A stretch of DNA of 11,989 nt from Bacillota bacterium (GTDB lineage: Bacteria > Bacillota > Clostridia > Christensenellales > CAG-138). The stretch is taken from positions 1 through 11,989 of the forward strand of contig JAEWMV010000100.1 of NCBI GenBank assembly GCA_023393045.1. The letters run 5' to 3'. This document shows, piece by piece, positions 5,988 through 11,989 of the stretch (its first letter is position 1; each line of letters starts with the position of its first letter). The notes beneath the pieces are model-generated. The model saw only the letters and a program-made list of their open reading frames with translations. It was not told where the DNA came from and did not search any database. The position numbers and the translations under genes were made by a program.

Positions 5988-7316
5988 ATGGCGGGCTGCA
6001 TCAAAAAGCAACAGATAATCACATTCCTTATTGTGCTGGCCTTTGTATTTAATTCCGCCTGCCAGCCCACACCCACGCCAAATATAACCGCACCGGTAAA
6101 TAGTGATGCCACACCCCCGGCATATGAAAGGGAAGTTGAACTCAGCGACCGCATCCGGCTTGTGATTTCCGCCTCCGTCACCGCACCGGAGGGCCCATTT
6201 GTGCAGACTGATATCGAGAGGCTACCGGTGGATGCCTCTTTCGTTGAAAAGATCGTGCAGGCGCTTTCGGACGATCCCGCATATTACATGGGCTGTGAAA
6301 TCGTGCCCGAATTGACCTTGCATCTCATGACATATATGAGACAGCTTGAATCTGCCCGCAGCAAGCTGTCCCAAAGCGACATTCAGGTAAACGAAAGTGT
6401 CATTGCAAATATGCAGCGCGCCCTCGCATCCGCGCCTGAAACGGAGCCTGTCATTTCACTCGCGCAAGCAATGGAGATGGAAGAAGCAAGAATTAATACA
6501 GGAAACGAAATAAAGGCCTGGCTGGTCATATCGAAAAATAACAGACGGGATTTCGTGCGCGTGAGCAACCACAGATGGAAAGACGTTATGGTTGAGGATG
6601 TGCCCGGGCTGAAAATAACCGAAGAGGACGCGTTGCGGCAGGCGACGGACATTCTGTGCAAGCTTGGGATCGAGGGTGAATTTTCTTTGGTCGCGACCAA
6701 ATATTCCTTTGACGGGTATACGCTTATCGTCAACGCGCTGAATCAAGCGGGTCTGGCGAACTATCCATACGACCATAGGATCCGCCTGTTTTTTATGCGG
6801 GATATCGGCGGGCAAAAGCAGGTGTACAGCGAGCAGGTCAGCGACGGCACGTGGGCAAGCGAATTCATGAGCACGGCTTTCTGGGAAATGATTGAGATGG
6901 ATTTTGATAACGACGGGCTGGTCTCGTTTTCATGGGATGAACCATGCGAGACGGCAATCGATACGAGCGACACGCAAGTGATCGGCTTGGAAGCGGCGGC
7001 AGACGCCATGTGCGCATACATGAAGGTATCCCAGAACAAATATGCGTACGGGGGCACACAGGGCGTTACGATACGCATCGATCGAATCGAGCTTGGCATG
7101 ACCTGCATTTTGGGCGAAAACCGGACGCGCATCGCCATACCGGTCTGGGAGTTTTACGGCAATGTCGAATATACGAACAGTGCGGGGGAAACCGCGTATG
7201 TTTTGATCGACGGAGCCGAAGAGGGCCGAATTTCGGACAAGCCTTGGGAATATTGCAGCCTGTGCACCATCGACGCCCGGACCGGCAAGCGAATCGACAG
7301 AGGATTGGGGTATTGA
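5988..7316 (+). CDS. Putative lipoprotein 3, diverged paralogue
   Basis: A 442-residue exported protein in the same family but clearly more diverged than the first two. Its signal region is identical at DNA level to that of lipoprotein 1 (71 bp), with Cys25 in NSACQPTPTP, yet the tether and core differ at once afterwards. Family blocks remain: ITEEDALRQATDIL, FWEMIEMDFDNDGLVSFSWDEP, VTIRIDRIELGMT, IAIPVWEFYG and a C-terminal CTIDARTGKRIDRG. The gap to the previous stop is six bases, with GGTGAGGGAG as ribosome binding site, so the three lipoprotein genes form one transcription unit. No terminator is visible in the 139 bases before the BlaI-like gene, so read-through is possible. The exchange of TLNAITG for TIDARTG and the changed tether suggest a different partner or ligand (inference). 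Confidence 0.85.
   Translation: MAGCIKKQQIITFLIVLAFVFNSACQPTPTPNITAPVNSDATPPAYEREVELSDRIRLVISASVTAPEGPFVQTDIERLPVDASFVEKIVQALSDDPAYYMGCEIVPELTLHLMTYMRQLESARSKLSQSDIQVNESVIANMQRALASAPETEPVISLAQAMEMEEARINTGNEIKAWLVISKNNRRDFVRVSNHRWKDVMVEDVPGLKITEEDALRQATDILCKLGIEGEFSLVATKYSFDGYTLIVNALNQAGLANYPYDHRIRLFFMRDIGGQKQVYSEQVSDGTWASEFMSTAFWEMIEMDFDNDGLVSFSWDEPCETAIDTSDTQVIGLEAAADAMCAYMKVSQNKYAYGGTQGVTIRIDRIELGMTCILGENRTRIAIPVWEFYGNVEYTNSAGETAYVLIDGAEEGRISDKPWEYCSLCTIDARTGKRIDRGLGY
6003..6073 (+). repeat. 71-bp exact repeat, copy 2 (signal-peptide segment)
   Basis: This is the second copy of the segment at 3259-3329, in lipoprotein 3. The identity ends directly after the codons for the conserved cysteine motif, the boundary between export signal and mature protein. 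Confidence 0.9.
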
Positions 7317-7385
7317 CGGATGTTATGCGTGAATATTTGCGTTCCCCGCCATCGATGAACATTTCATGAAGAAAACGCCTCTTGG

Positions 7386-7421
7386 TTGACAACTTATTCC
7401 CGATGGATTATCTTTATAATC
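7386..7421 (+). promoter_or_regulatory. Promoter and operator dyad of the first BlaI/BlaR1-like operon
   Basis: A perfect TTGACA lies at 7386-7391 and a perfect TATAAT at 7415-7420, but they are 23 bp apart, too far for a normal sigma-A pair. An alternative -10, GATTAT at 7406-7411, lies only 14 bp away. The two -10 candidates belong to an inverted repeat GATTAT-N4-ATAATC (7406-7421), a plausible operator for the BlaI-like repressor encoded 35 bases downstream. A small hairpin GCTTG-CGAG-CAAGC (7426-7439) sits just ahead of the AGGAGG site. Operator assignment is by analogy with bla/mec systems. Confidence 0.55.
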
Positions 7422-7455
7422 ATAAGCTTGCGAGCAAGCGCACAGGAGGCGACGC

Positions 7456-7839
7456 ATGAAGGACATCCTCAACCCGAACGAATGGATCGTGATGAACGCG
7501 CTGTGGGAAAAGCACCCCGCCACGCTGGGCGAGGCCATCGCGCAGATCGGCTCGCGCGCGAGCTGGGGCTACAAGACCTATCAATCCTACATGAACGTGC
7601 TGGAGAAGAAGGGCTTCGTTTCTGCCGAAAAGCGCGGGCGGGATAAATTCTACTCCCCCGCCGTAAGCCGTGAGGCGTGCGTGACGCGCGAGAGCGAGTC
7701 CCTGCTCGCCAAGCTGGAAGGCGATTCGGTCAAGCTGCTGCTGGCGAGCATGGTGCGCGAGAGCGACCTTTCCGAGGAGGATTACGCGGAATTGAAGGCG
7801 CTGCTGGAAGCGCAGCTCGAAAAGGAGGAGGAGCAATGA
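7456..7839 (+). CDS. BlaI/MecI-family transcriptional repressor (first copy)
   Basis: A 127-residue winged-helix repressor. The N-terminal block NEWIVMNALW (8-17) is the family hallmark. The recognition helix lies around 40-51 (KTYQSYMNVLEKKG) and the wing at about 54-67 (VSAEKRGRDKFYSP). A C-terminal helical dimerisation region (about 78-120) follows. In this family the dimer binds dyads over its own promoter and is inactivated by proteolysis when the partner M56 sensor is triggered. The Asn-Phe scissile bond of staphylococcal BlaI aligns roughly with Ala-Ser near residues 97-98, so cleavage specificity may differ (inference from a manual alignment). AGGAGG lies six bases before the ATG. The stop overlaps the start of the M56 gene as ATGA. 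The probable targets are its own operon and perhaps the lipoprotein genes; resistance to beta-lactams is not implied. Confidence 0.93.
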   Translation: MKDILNPNEWIVMNALWEKHPATLGEAIAQIGSRASWGYKTYQSYMNVLEKKGFVSAEKRGRDKFYSPAVSREACVTRESESLLAKLEGDSVKLLLASMVRESDLSEEDYAELKALLEAQLEKEEEQ

Positions 7840-10316
7840 AACAGGTGCTTTCCGTTCTGCTTGAAATCAGCCTGTATTCCGCCATCATTACGGGCGCTGT
7901 TTTACTTTTCCAGCGCCTGTTCAGGAAAAGCATATCCGCAAGGCTGCAGTTCCTGTGTTGGGGCTTGCTGATATTGCGGCTCATGCTGCCCGTGACGTTT
8001 GAGAGCGGCCTGCATCTCGACGCGCTGCTGCCCGAAGTTGCGCCCGCAGCTTCAAACGCGCCAAACGCTTCCACCGGCAACGAGGGGCAAAGCGCTTCCC
8101 CCAACTTTGTGGACAGGGTGCAGGCTGCAGACGGCGCGGATATTGCCCCGCCCTCCGCGCCCGCCTCCGCCGAAACCAATCCGGGCGGCGCCCCTTCCGC
8201 GGCGGCAAAGCGGCCCGTCGACTGGTACGCTCTCGCTTTCTACGCGTGGCTCACGGGAATCGCGCTGACGCTCGCGTGGTTCATTTTCGCAAAGCATCGC
8301 TTCATCCGCCGCGCACAAAAGAGCGCCGTCCCCGCCGACAGGAATACACTCACGCTCTTCACGGCATGCAAGCTGTGCGCGCAGGTCAAGGGAGGCGTGG
8401 CGCTCGTCGTCACCGGGGAAAAGCTCTCCCCTTCCCTCGCGATGCTGGGCTTGCGCCCCGTTGTCATACTGCCCGCAACGCTTACGGGCGAGCCTTCCAC
8501 CCTTCGCTACGCCATGCTGCACGAGCTTTCGCACTGCAAGCGGGGCGACCATATCGTGCTCACGCTCTGCGCGCTGCTGCGCTGCGCATACTGGTTCAAC
8601 CCCGTCGTATGGCTCGCCTTCGCGCTCATGCAGTCCGACATGGAGTCCGCCTGCGATGCACGGGTCCTTTCCCTCATCGCGCCCCGGGAGAAGCGAAGCT
8701 ACCTTGTCACACTGCTCTCGCTCTTCACCCGGAACCGCCAGATGGCGCTCGGTATGGCTGAATACCACACCAAGCGCCTCGCAAAAAAGCGCGTGGAGGA
8801 CGCGTTCATGAACGCCCGCACGGGCCATTTGGCGCGCCTCGCGGCGGCGGCGCTTTCCCTCGCCCTGCTCATAAGCTGCTTCACCACCGCCTGCCAGCCC
8901 ACGCCGCAGGAGGAAATCGTCGTCAACAAGGGGGACGACAAGACGGGTGAGGCCATCGGCGGCACAGCGGCGCCCATCGCCACCACCGCAGCGCCCGAAG
9001 CGACGCCCGAGCCAGTCTATTGGAACGGGGAATATGTCAACGGCACAGGCAGCGTCAAGATCACCGCGAACGCGTTGGTGGTGACGCCCAACGTCGCGGC
9101 CTATCCCGTCTATCGCGTCGACCCCTGCGCCGACTTTTCGCAGGAATTCGTGGACGCCGTGCATGAGCAGCTGCTTGGCGGCTGCGAACTCGTCAACGCC
9201 AGCAAGGAAATGACGCGCGCCGAGGCGGAGTCTGCCTATCTCAAAGCCTGCCAGCGCCTTGCGGAGCTTCAGGAGAAAGGCATCGATGCGCTTAGCGTCG
9301 TTGCGGACGGCAACACGCTCGAGGAGCAGCTTGAGGAGGAGATCGGCTACGCGAAGGACGATATCGAGCGCTACGGCGCACTGATGGAAACCGCCCCGGA
9401 AAGCGTGCCGGACGCCTACATTGAGCCGGACGCGTTCCGCGTCATGGATGAATACGGCGGCTACGGCTTCTCCGCCATTCCGCAAATCGGTGAATACGGT
9501 CGGCGGGTATTCAGCCTGTACAACGGCTCGGACGGCTCGCAGGGGCGGGACTGGGCAAGCAATCTCTTCGTCATGCTGGGCGCCCAGTATTACCGGACCA
9601 CCGCCTATGCCGCGACGGATAAGGATTGGCAGGAATGGTATTCCCTGTCCGGCGCCGAAAGGGAAATCCCCTTCGCCGAACTGCCGAAAGTGCTCGACAT
9701 GACCGAGGAGGCGGCGCAGGCTTGGGCACTTAACGCGCTTATTGAAACGGGCTTTTCGCACGGGCTTCGCGTCGTCAAATGCGGTCAGTACGGCTTGGGC
9801 GACACCGGCGCCTCCGACGGGCGGGAGGAAAACAACTACGCGTGGCTGCTCACGCTCGAGCCGGTGATTGGCGGCATCCCCGTGTTCCACGAGGTGTTCC
9901 GCTTCGAAACCGACCCGTATGAGACCGCCTATTATTATCCGGACGAGGAAATCACCCTCGCCGTCAACGACACGGGATTGCACGAACTATCCGTCATAGG
10001 CTACTTCTCGGTGGGAGAGCAGCTCAACGCCAACGTGGCGCTTGTGGATGTCGAAACCATCAAGGAGCGCATCGCCCAGCAGCTTCTGCTCGAAAGCGCG
10101 TACTGGGACGAGCAGAACATGGAGGGCACGCTCGAGATCGTCATCGAAAAGATCGAGCTGGGCTACGGGCGCACCGTCACCAAGGATGACCCCGCGGGGC
10201 AGATGCTCATCCCCATGTGGAACGTGTACTGCACCTACAAAAGCCCCGGGCAGGAGCCGTACTACATGGACTTCCCCGCCCTCACGCTCAACGCCATTGA
10301 CGGCTCGCGTATGTAA
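7836..10316 (+). CDS. BlaR1-like M56 membrane metallopeptidase with a non-PBP extracellular sensor domain
   Basis: An 826-residue signal-transducing protease. Membrane segments fall at about 6-27, 36-54, 130-151 and 334-351. The cytoplasmic zinc peptidase has HELSH (229-233) and the distal glutamate Glu270 in DMESACD, with YWFNPVVW between, all typical of M56/BlaR1. After the last membrane segment comes ACQPTPQEE (Cys353), then a tether and an extracellular domain of about 430 residues. In BlaR1 this position holds a penicillin-binding domain; here I find no ordered SxxK, SxN and KTG motifs. Instead the domain resembles the three upstream lipoproteins (EEAAQAWALNALIETG, IGGIPVF, IVIEKIELGY, LIPMWNVYC, TLNAIDG). 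I chose the ATG at 7836 because it overlaps the repressor stop, follows GGAGGAGG and starts directly with TM1; the open frame upstream is only the repressor in another frame. It probably cleaves the BlaI-like partner on binding an unknown envelope ligand. Confidence 0.9.
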   Translation: MKQVLSVLLEISLYSAIITGAVLLFQRLFRKSISARLQFLCWGLLILRLMLPVTFESGLHLDALLPEVAPAASNAPNASTGNEGQSASPNFVDRVQAADGADIAPPSAPASAETNPGGAPSAAAKRPVDWYALAFYAWLTGIALTLAWFIFAKHRFIRRAQKSAVPADRNTLTLFTACKLCAQVKGGVALVVTGEKLSPSLAMLGLRPVVILPATLTGEPSTLRYAMLHELSHCKRGDHIVLTLCALLRCAYWFNPVVWLAFALMQSDMESACDARVLSLIAPREKRSYLVTLLSLFTRNRQMALGMAEYHTKRLAKKRVEDAFMNARTGHLARLAAAALSLALLISCFTTACQPTPQEEIVVNKGDDKTGEAIGGTAAPIATTAAPEATPEPVYWNGEYVNGTGSVKITANALVVTPNVAAYPVYRVDPCADFSQEFVDAVHEQLLGGCELVNASKEMTRAEAESAYLKACQRLAELQEKGIDALSVVADGNTLEEQLEEEIGYAKDDIERYGALMETAPESVPDAYIEPDAFRVMDEYGGYGFSAIPQIGEYGRRVFSLYNGSDGSQGRDWASNLFVMLGAQYYRTTAYAATDKDWQEWYSLSGAEREIPFAELPKVLDMTEEAAQAWALNALIETGFSHGLRVVKCGQYGLGDTGASDGREENNYAWLLTLEPVIGGIPVFHEVFRFETDPYETAYYYPDEEITLAVNDTGLHELSVIGYFSVGEQLNANVALVDVETIKERIAQQLLLESAYWDEQNMEGTLEIVIEKIELGYGRTVTKDDPAGQMLIPMWNVYCTYKSPGQEPYYMDFPALTLNAIDGSRM
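8876..8918 (+). repeat. 43-bp exact repeat at the membrane/sensor junction, copy 1
   Basis: Identical to 11916-11958 in the second M56 gene. It codes for the end of TM4 and the CFTTACQPTPQEEI junction. The peptidase regions upstream of the two copies are clearly diverged, so the identity is local. It may mark a recombination junction where sensor domains are swapped. Confidence 0.85.
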
Positions 10317-10322
10317 CAGACG

Positions 10323-10350
10323 AAGGGCGGCTGCGCCGCCCTTTTCCTTT
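10323..10350 (+). terminator. Rho-independent terminator
   Basis: A 9-bp perfect stem (AAGGGCGGC, loop TGC, GCCGCCCTT) starts seven bases after the M56 stop codon and runs into TTTTCCTTT. This is a textbook intrinsic terminator closing the first BlaI/BlaR1-like operon and separating it from the second. Confidence 0.9.
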
Positions 10351-10411
10351 GACCGCCGCACCTTGACAACTTCACACCGCAATCATTCATAGAATATTAA
10401 AATTCCAGCGA

Positions 10412-10455
10412 TTGACATGTTCCTTTCGTTTTATTACTATATCTTTAGTAATAAA
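10412..10455 (+). promoter_or_regulatory. Promoter with overlapping 26-bp operator dyad for the second BlaI-like operon
   Basis: TTGACA (10412-10417) and TACTAT (10435-10440) are spaced by exactly 17 bp. The -10 lies inside a perfect inverted repeat, TTTATTACTA-N6-TAGTAATAAA (10430-10455), two bases before the AGGAGGG ribosome binding site. The placement fits autorepression by the BlaI-like protein encoded next. The centre shares TATCTTTA with the dyad upstream of the first repressor (7409-7416), suggesting related operators and possible cross-regulation. A second TTGACA lies at 10363 with TAGAAT at 10390, but the 21-bp spacing makes it doubtful. Confidence 0.75.
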
Positions 10456-10468
10456 CAGGAGGGCAATC

Positions 10469-10864
10469 ATGGCAAACCAAAAAAACACCCTCACCACGCC
10501 CGAATGGATCGTGATGGACGCGCTCTGGGGCCGCGAGCCGCAGGTGCTGGGCGAAATCATTGAATCCATCGGGGATCGCGTGGACTGGAGCTACACCACC
10601 TATGCCTCGTATATGAAGATCCTGACGGACAAGGGCCTTGTCACCTTCACCACGCGTGGGCGGATGAAGTTCTACTCCCCCGCCGTGACGCGCGAGGAGT
10701 GCATTGAATCCGAGGGGGAAAGCCTTTTGAACAAGCTCGGCGGGGACGGCGCGGAAAAGCTGCTGCTGTGCATGATGAAAAAGACCAATCTTTCTAAGGA
10801 GGCGCAGGAGCGCATGCGCGCGCTCATCGACGAATTGGGCAAAAAGGACGGTGCAAAGTCATGA
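10469..10864 (+). CDS. BlaI/MecI-family transcriptional repressor (second copy)
   Basis: A 131-residue paralogue of the repressor at 7456. The hallmark PEWIVMDALWG (11-21), recognition helix YTTYASYMKILTDKG (42-56), wing (about 58-71, VTFTTRGRMKFYSP) and C-terminal dimerisation helices are all present. The ATG at 10469 is set by AGGAGG six bases upstream; the open frame extends back to a TTG that is really part of the TTGACA -35 element. Recognition helix and wing share much with the first copy but are not identical, so operator preference may overlap. In a manual alignment, Cys-Met near 101-102 replaces the Asn-Phe cleavage site of staphylococcal BlaI. The stop overlaps the next start as ATGA, so repressor and peptidase are co-translated. 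It probably represses its own operon until its M56 partner is activated. Confidence 0.93.
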   Translation: MANQKNTLTTPEWIVMDALWGREPQVLGEIIESIGDRVDWSYTTYASYMKILTDKGLVTFTTRGRMKFYSPAVTREECIESEGESLLNKLGGDGAEKLLLCMMKKTNLSKEAQERMRALIDELGKKDGAKS

Positions 10865-11989
10865 CGCTACTCGCCGCGCTCGCCGAGGTCTCGGTTTATT
10901 CCGCGTTTCTCTATCTCGCGGTGCTGTTCTTCGTTTCCGCATTCAAAACGAAGCTCTCGCCGATGCTTCGCTACCTTTTATGGTTGCTCGTCCTCGCAAG
11001 GCTGTGTTTGCCCATGACCATAGAGAGCATCTGGCATCCCTTTGCCATTCCGCAGGAGGAGGCTTCGGCCGCCGGGGGACTCACTATCGCCACGGCGCTT
11101 GGGGAGCGGGAGATTTTCTACCACGCGCCGGAAGTCATCCAAAATAGCGGAGTATCCTCCCCCGCCGCGTCCGACACGGCGTCCATCCCGGAAAAGGAAG
11201 GGCAAACCGCCGCCAAGCCGCAGACACCGACTGCGCCCGCCTTCACATTGACATGGGCGGACGCGCTCACGGCGTTGTGGGCAATGGTAGCACTCATCCT
11301 CGCGGCGAGGCTCGCCCTCACCGGACGCAGGCTCAACCGGGCAATCCGCAAAAACGGGCTTTGCCCGGATGAGCGTACGCGGCGCATCTACGCGGCCTGC
11401 GCGGATGCGCTCGACCTGCGGCGCGCGCCGGAGCTGCGCCTGCTCGCAAGCGTATCCTCCCCCGCGCTCACGGTGAGTTTGCGCCCGCGCATCGTCCTGC
11501 CCGCCGACCTGCCCGAGGGTTTTTCAGACGAGCGGCTTTCCTTCGCCCTCACGCACGAGCTCACGCACTATAAGCGGGGCGACCACCTCATCTGCCTGCT
11601 GCTGCGCGCGCTCGAGGCCGTCTATTGGTTCAACCCCGTCGTATGGCTCGCGGGCAGGAGCATCCTGCGCGAAATGGAGGCCGCCTGCGACAGCACTGTG
11701 GCCGCCGCGTTTGACGGCGCGCAAAAGCGCGCGTACGCGCTGACGCTGCTTTCCCTCGTTGCGCAAAAGCGCAGGGAAAGCTATGTGCTGGGCATGGCCC
11801 TTTCCTCTGCGGAGGACGACGCAAAGCGGCGCATCCGTTCCGTGTTCGCCCCGGCGAAAAGCAAAGCTTATATAAGGATACTCTCCTCGCTCGTCGCGCT
11901 GCTGCTCGCGCTCGCCTGCTTCACCACCGCCTGCCAGCCCACGCCGCAGGAGGAAATCATCGTCAACAAAGGGGACGATACCTTGGGGG
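10861..11989 (+). CDS. BlaR1-like M56 membrane metallopeptidase, second copy (3' end missing)
   Basis: The frame is open from the ATG at 10861 to the window edge, giving 376 residues that cover the whole membrane-peptidase part and the first residues of the sensor. Membrane segments lie at about 8-27, 36-54, 132-152 and 338-355. The zinc site is HELTH (232-236) with distal Glu273 in EMEAACD and YWFNPVVW between. After TM4 comes CFTTACQPTPQEEIIVNKGDD, nearly the same as in the first M56 protein, so a related extracellular domain is expected beyond the window. The peptidase domain is much less similar to the first copy than this junction is. The periplasmic-side loop between TM2 and TM3 (about 58-130) is Ala/Pro/Ser-rich and unrelated in detail. 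It presumably inactivates the BlaI-like repressor encoded immediately upstream. Confidence 0.92.
   Translation, partial: MTLLAALAEVSVYSAFLYLAVLFFVSAFKTKLSPMLRYLLWLLVLARLCLPMTIESIWHPFAIPQEEASAAGGLTIATALGEREIFYHAPEVIQNSGVSSPAASDTASIPEKEGQTAAKPQTPTAPAFTLTWADALTALWAMVALILAARLALTGRRLNRAIRKNGLCPDERTRRIYAACADALDLRRAPELRLLASVSSPALTVSLRPRIVLPADLPEGFSDERLSFALTHELTHYKRGDHLICLLLRALEAVYWFNPVVWLAGRSILREMEAACDSTVAAAFDGAQKRAYALTLLSLVAQKRRESYVLGMALSSAEDDAKRRIRSVFAPAKSKAYIRILSSLVALLLALACFTTACQPTPQEEIIVNKGDDTLG
11916..11958 (+). repeat. 43-bp exact repeat at the membrane/sensor junction, copy 2
   Basis: Second copy of 8876-8918. Beyond it, similarity to the first M56 gene continues up to the window end with a few differences (for example G/A at 11959 and at 11970), so the sensor domains are likely to be related outside the window as well. 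Confidence 0.85.

Noticed and set aside
3313..7316. Insertion sequence or phage origin of the tandem lipoprotein block
   Set aside because: No transposase, integrase, terminal inverted repeats or target duplications could be seen.
7677..7835. Upstream extension of the M56 frame to 7677
   Set aside because: The added residues are the repressor gene read in another frame. The ATG at 7836 has a GGAGGAGG site and the ATGA overlap.
8052..9983. A 643-codon open frame on the minus strand opposite the M56 gene
   Set aside because: It is the antisense of a well-supported peptidase/sensor gene. Its product is a low-complexity Arg/Gly/His/Glu mix without domains, as expected of a GC-rich shadow frame.
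9001..10316. Penicillin-binding sensor domain in the M56 protein
   Set aside because: No ordered SxxK, SxN and KTG motifs. A lone KTG in the tether near residue 369 is in the wrong place.
10412..10468. TTG start for the second BlaI-like gene at 10412
   Set aside because: That TTG is the -35 hexamer TTGACA of the promoter. The ATG at 10469 has AGGAGG at proper distance and matches the family start.

Overview
The window looks like a chromosomal segment from a moderately GC-rich member of the Bacillota, probably class Clostridia (an inference). The grounds are strong AGGAGG-type ribosome binding sites, BlaI/MecI-family repressors paired with M56 membrane peptidases, an OmpR-type two-component system, and short-spacer Gram-positive lipoprotein and Sec signals. 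No tRNA, rRNA, CRISPR array, transposase or phage gene is visible.

Layout. Bases 1-2391 (minus strand) hold an OmpR/PhoB-type response regulator, a HAMP-containing sensor histidine kinase, and the start of a membrane-anchored extracytoplasmic protein cut by the window edge. All three are translationally overlapped, so this is one operon. Bases 2392-2759 are a divergent intergenic region with a helical-turn-spaced direct repeat suited to the response regulator, several RNA-type inverted repeats, and a minus-strand promoter plus hairpin/T-run that could make a small antisense RNA. On the plus strand, 2760-3191 encodes a small Sec-secreted protein of unknown function. It is followed by a perfect 24-bp palindrome and then by three tandem paralogous putative lipoproteins (3256-7316). 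Bases 7456-10316 are a BlaI-like repressor and BlaR1-like M56 peptidase/sensor pair closed by a strong terminator. Bases 10469-11989 are a second such pair, its sensor cut off by the window end.

How the parts fit. The extracellular domain of the complete M56 protein is not a penicillin-binding domain. Instead it resembles the three stand-alone lipoproteins from the Cys-Gln-Pro-Thr-Pro junction to the C-terminus (shared IxIxKIEL/IDRIEL, (I/L)P(I/M)W(D/N)xY and TLNAI.G blocks). The locus therefore holds five genes built on one exported module: three free lipoproteins and two fused behind an M56 protease that presumably inactivates its partner BlaI-like repressor. This suggests an envelope-signal sensing locus in which free and tethered forms of one ligand-binding domain coexist. 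The ligand is unknown, and the link to the neighbouring two-component system and secreted protein rests only on position.

The lipoprotein block also shows gene-conversion-like mosaicism (nearly identical ends, diverged middles), and the same DNA word around the conserved cysteine recurs in all five genes.
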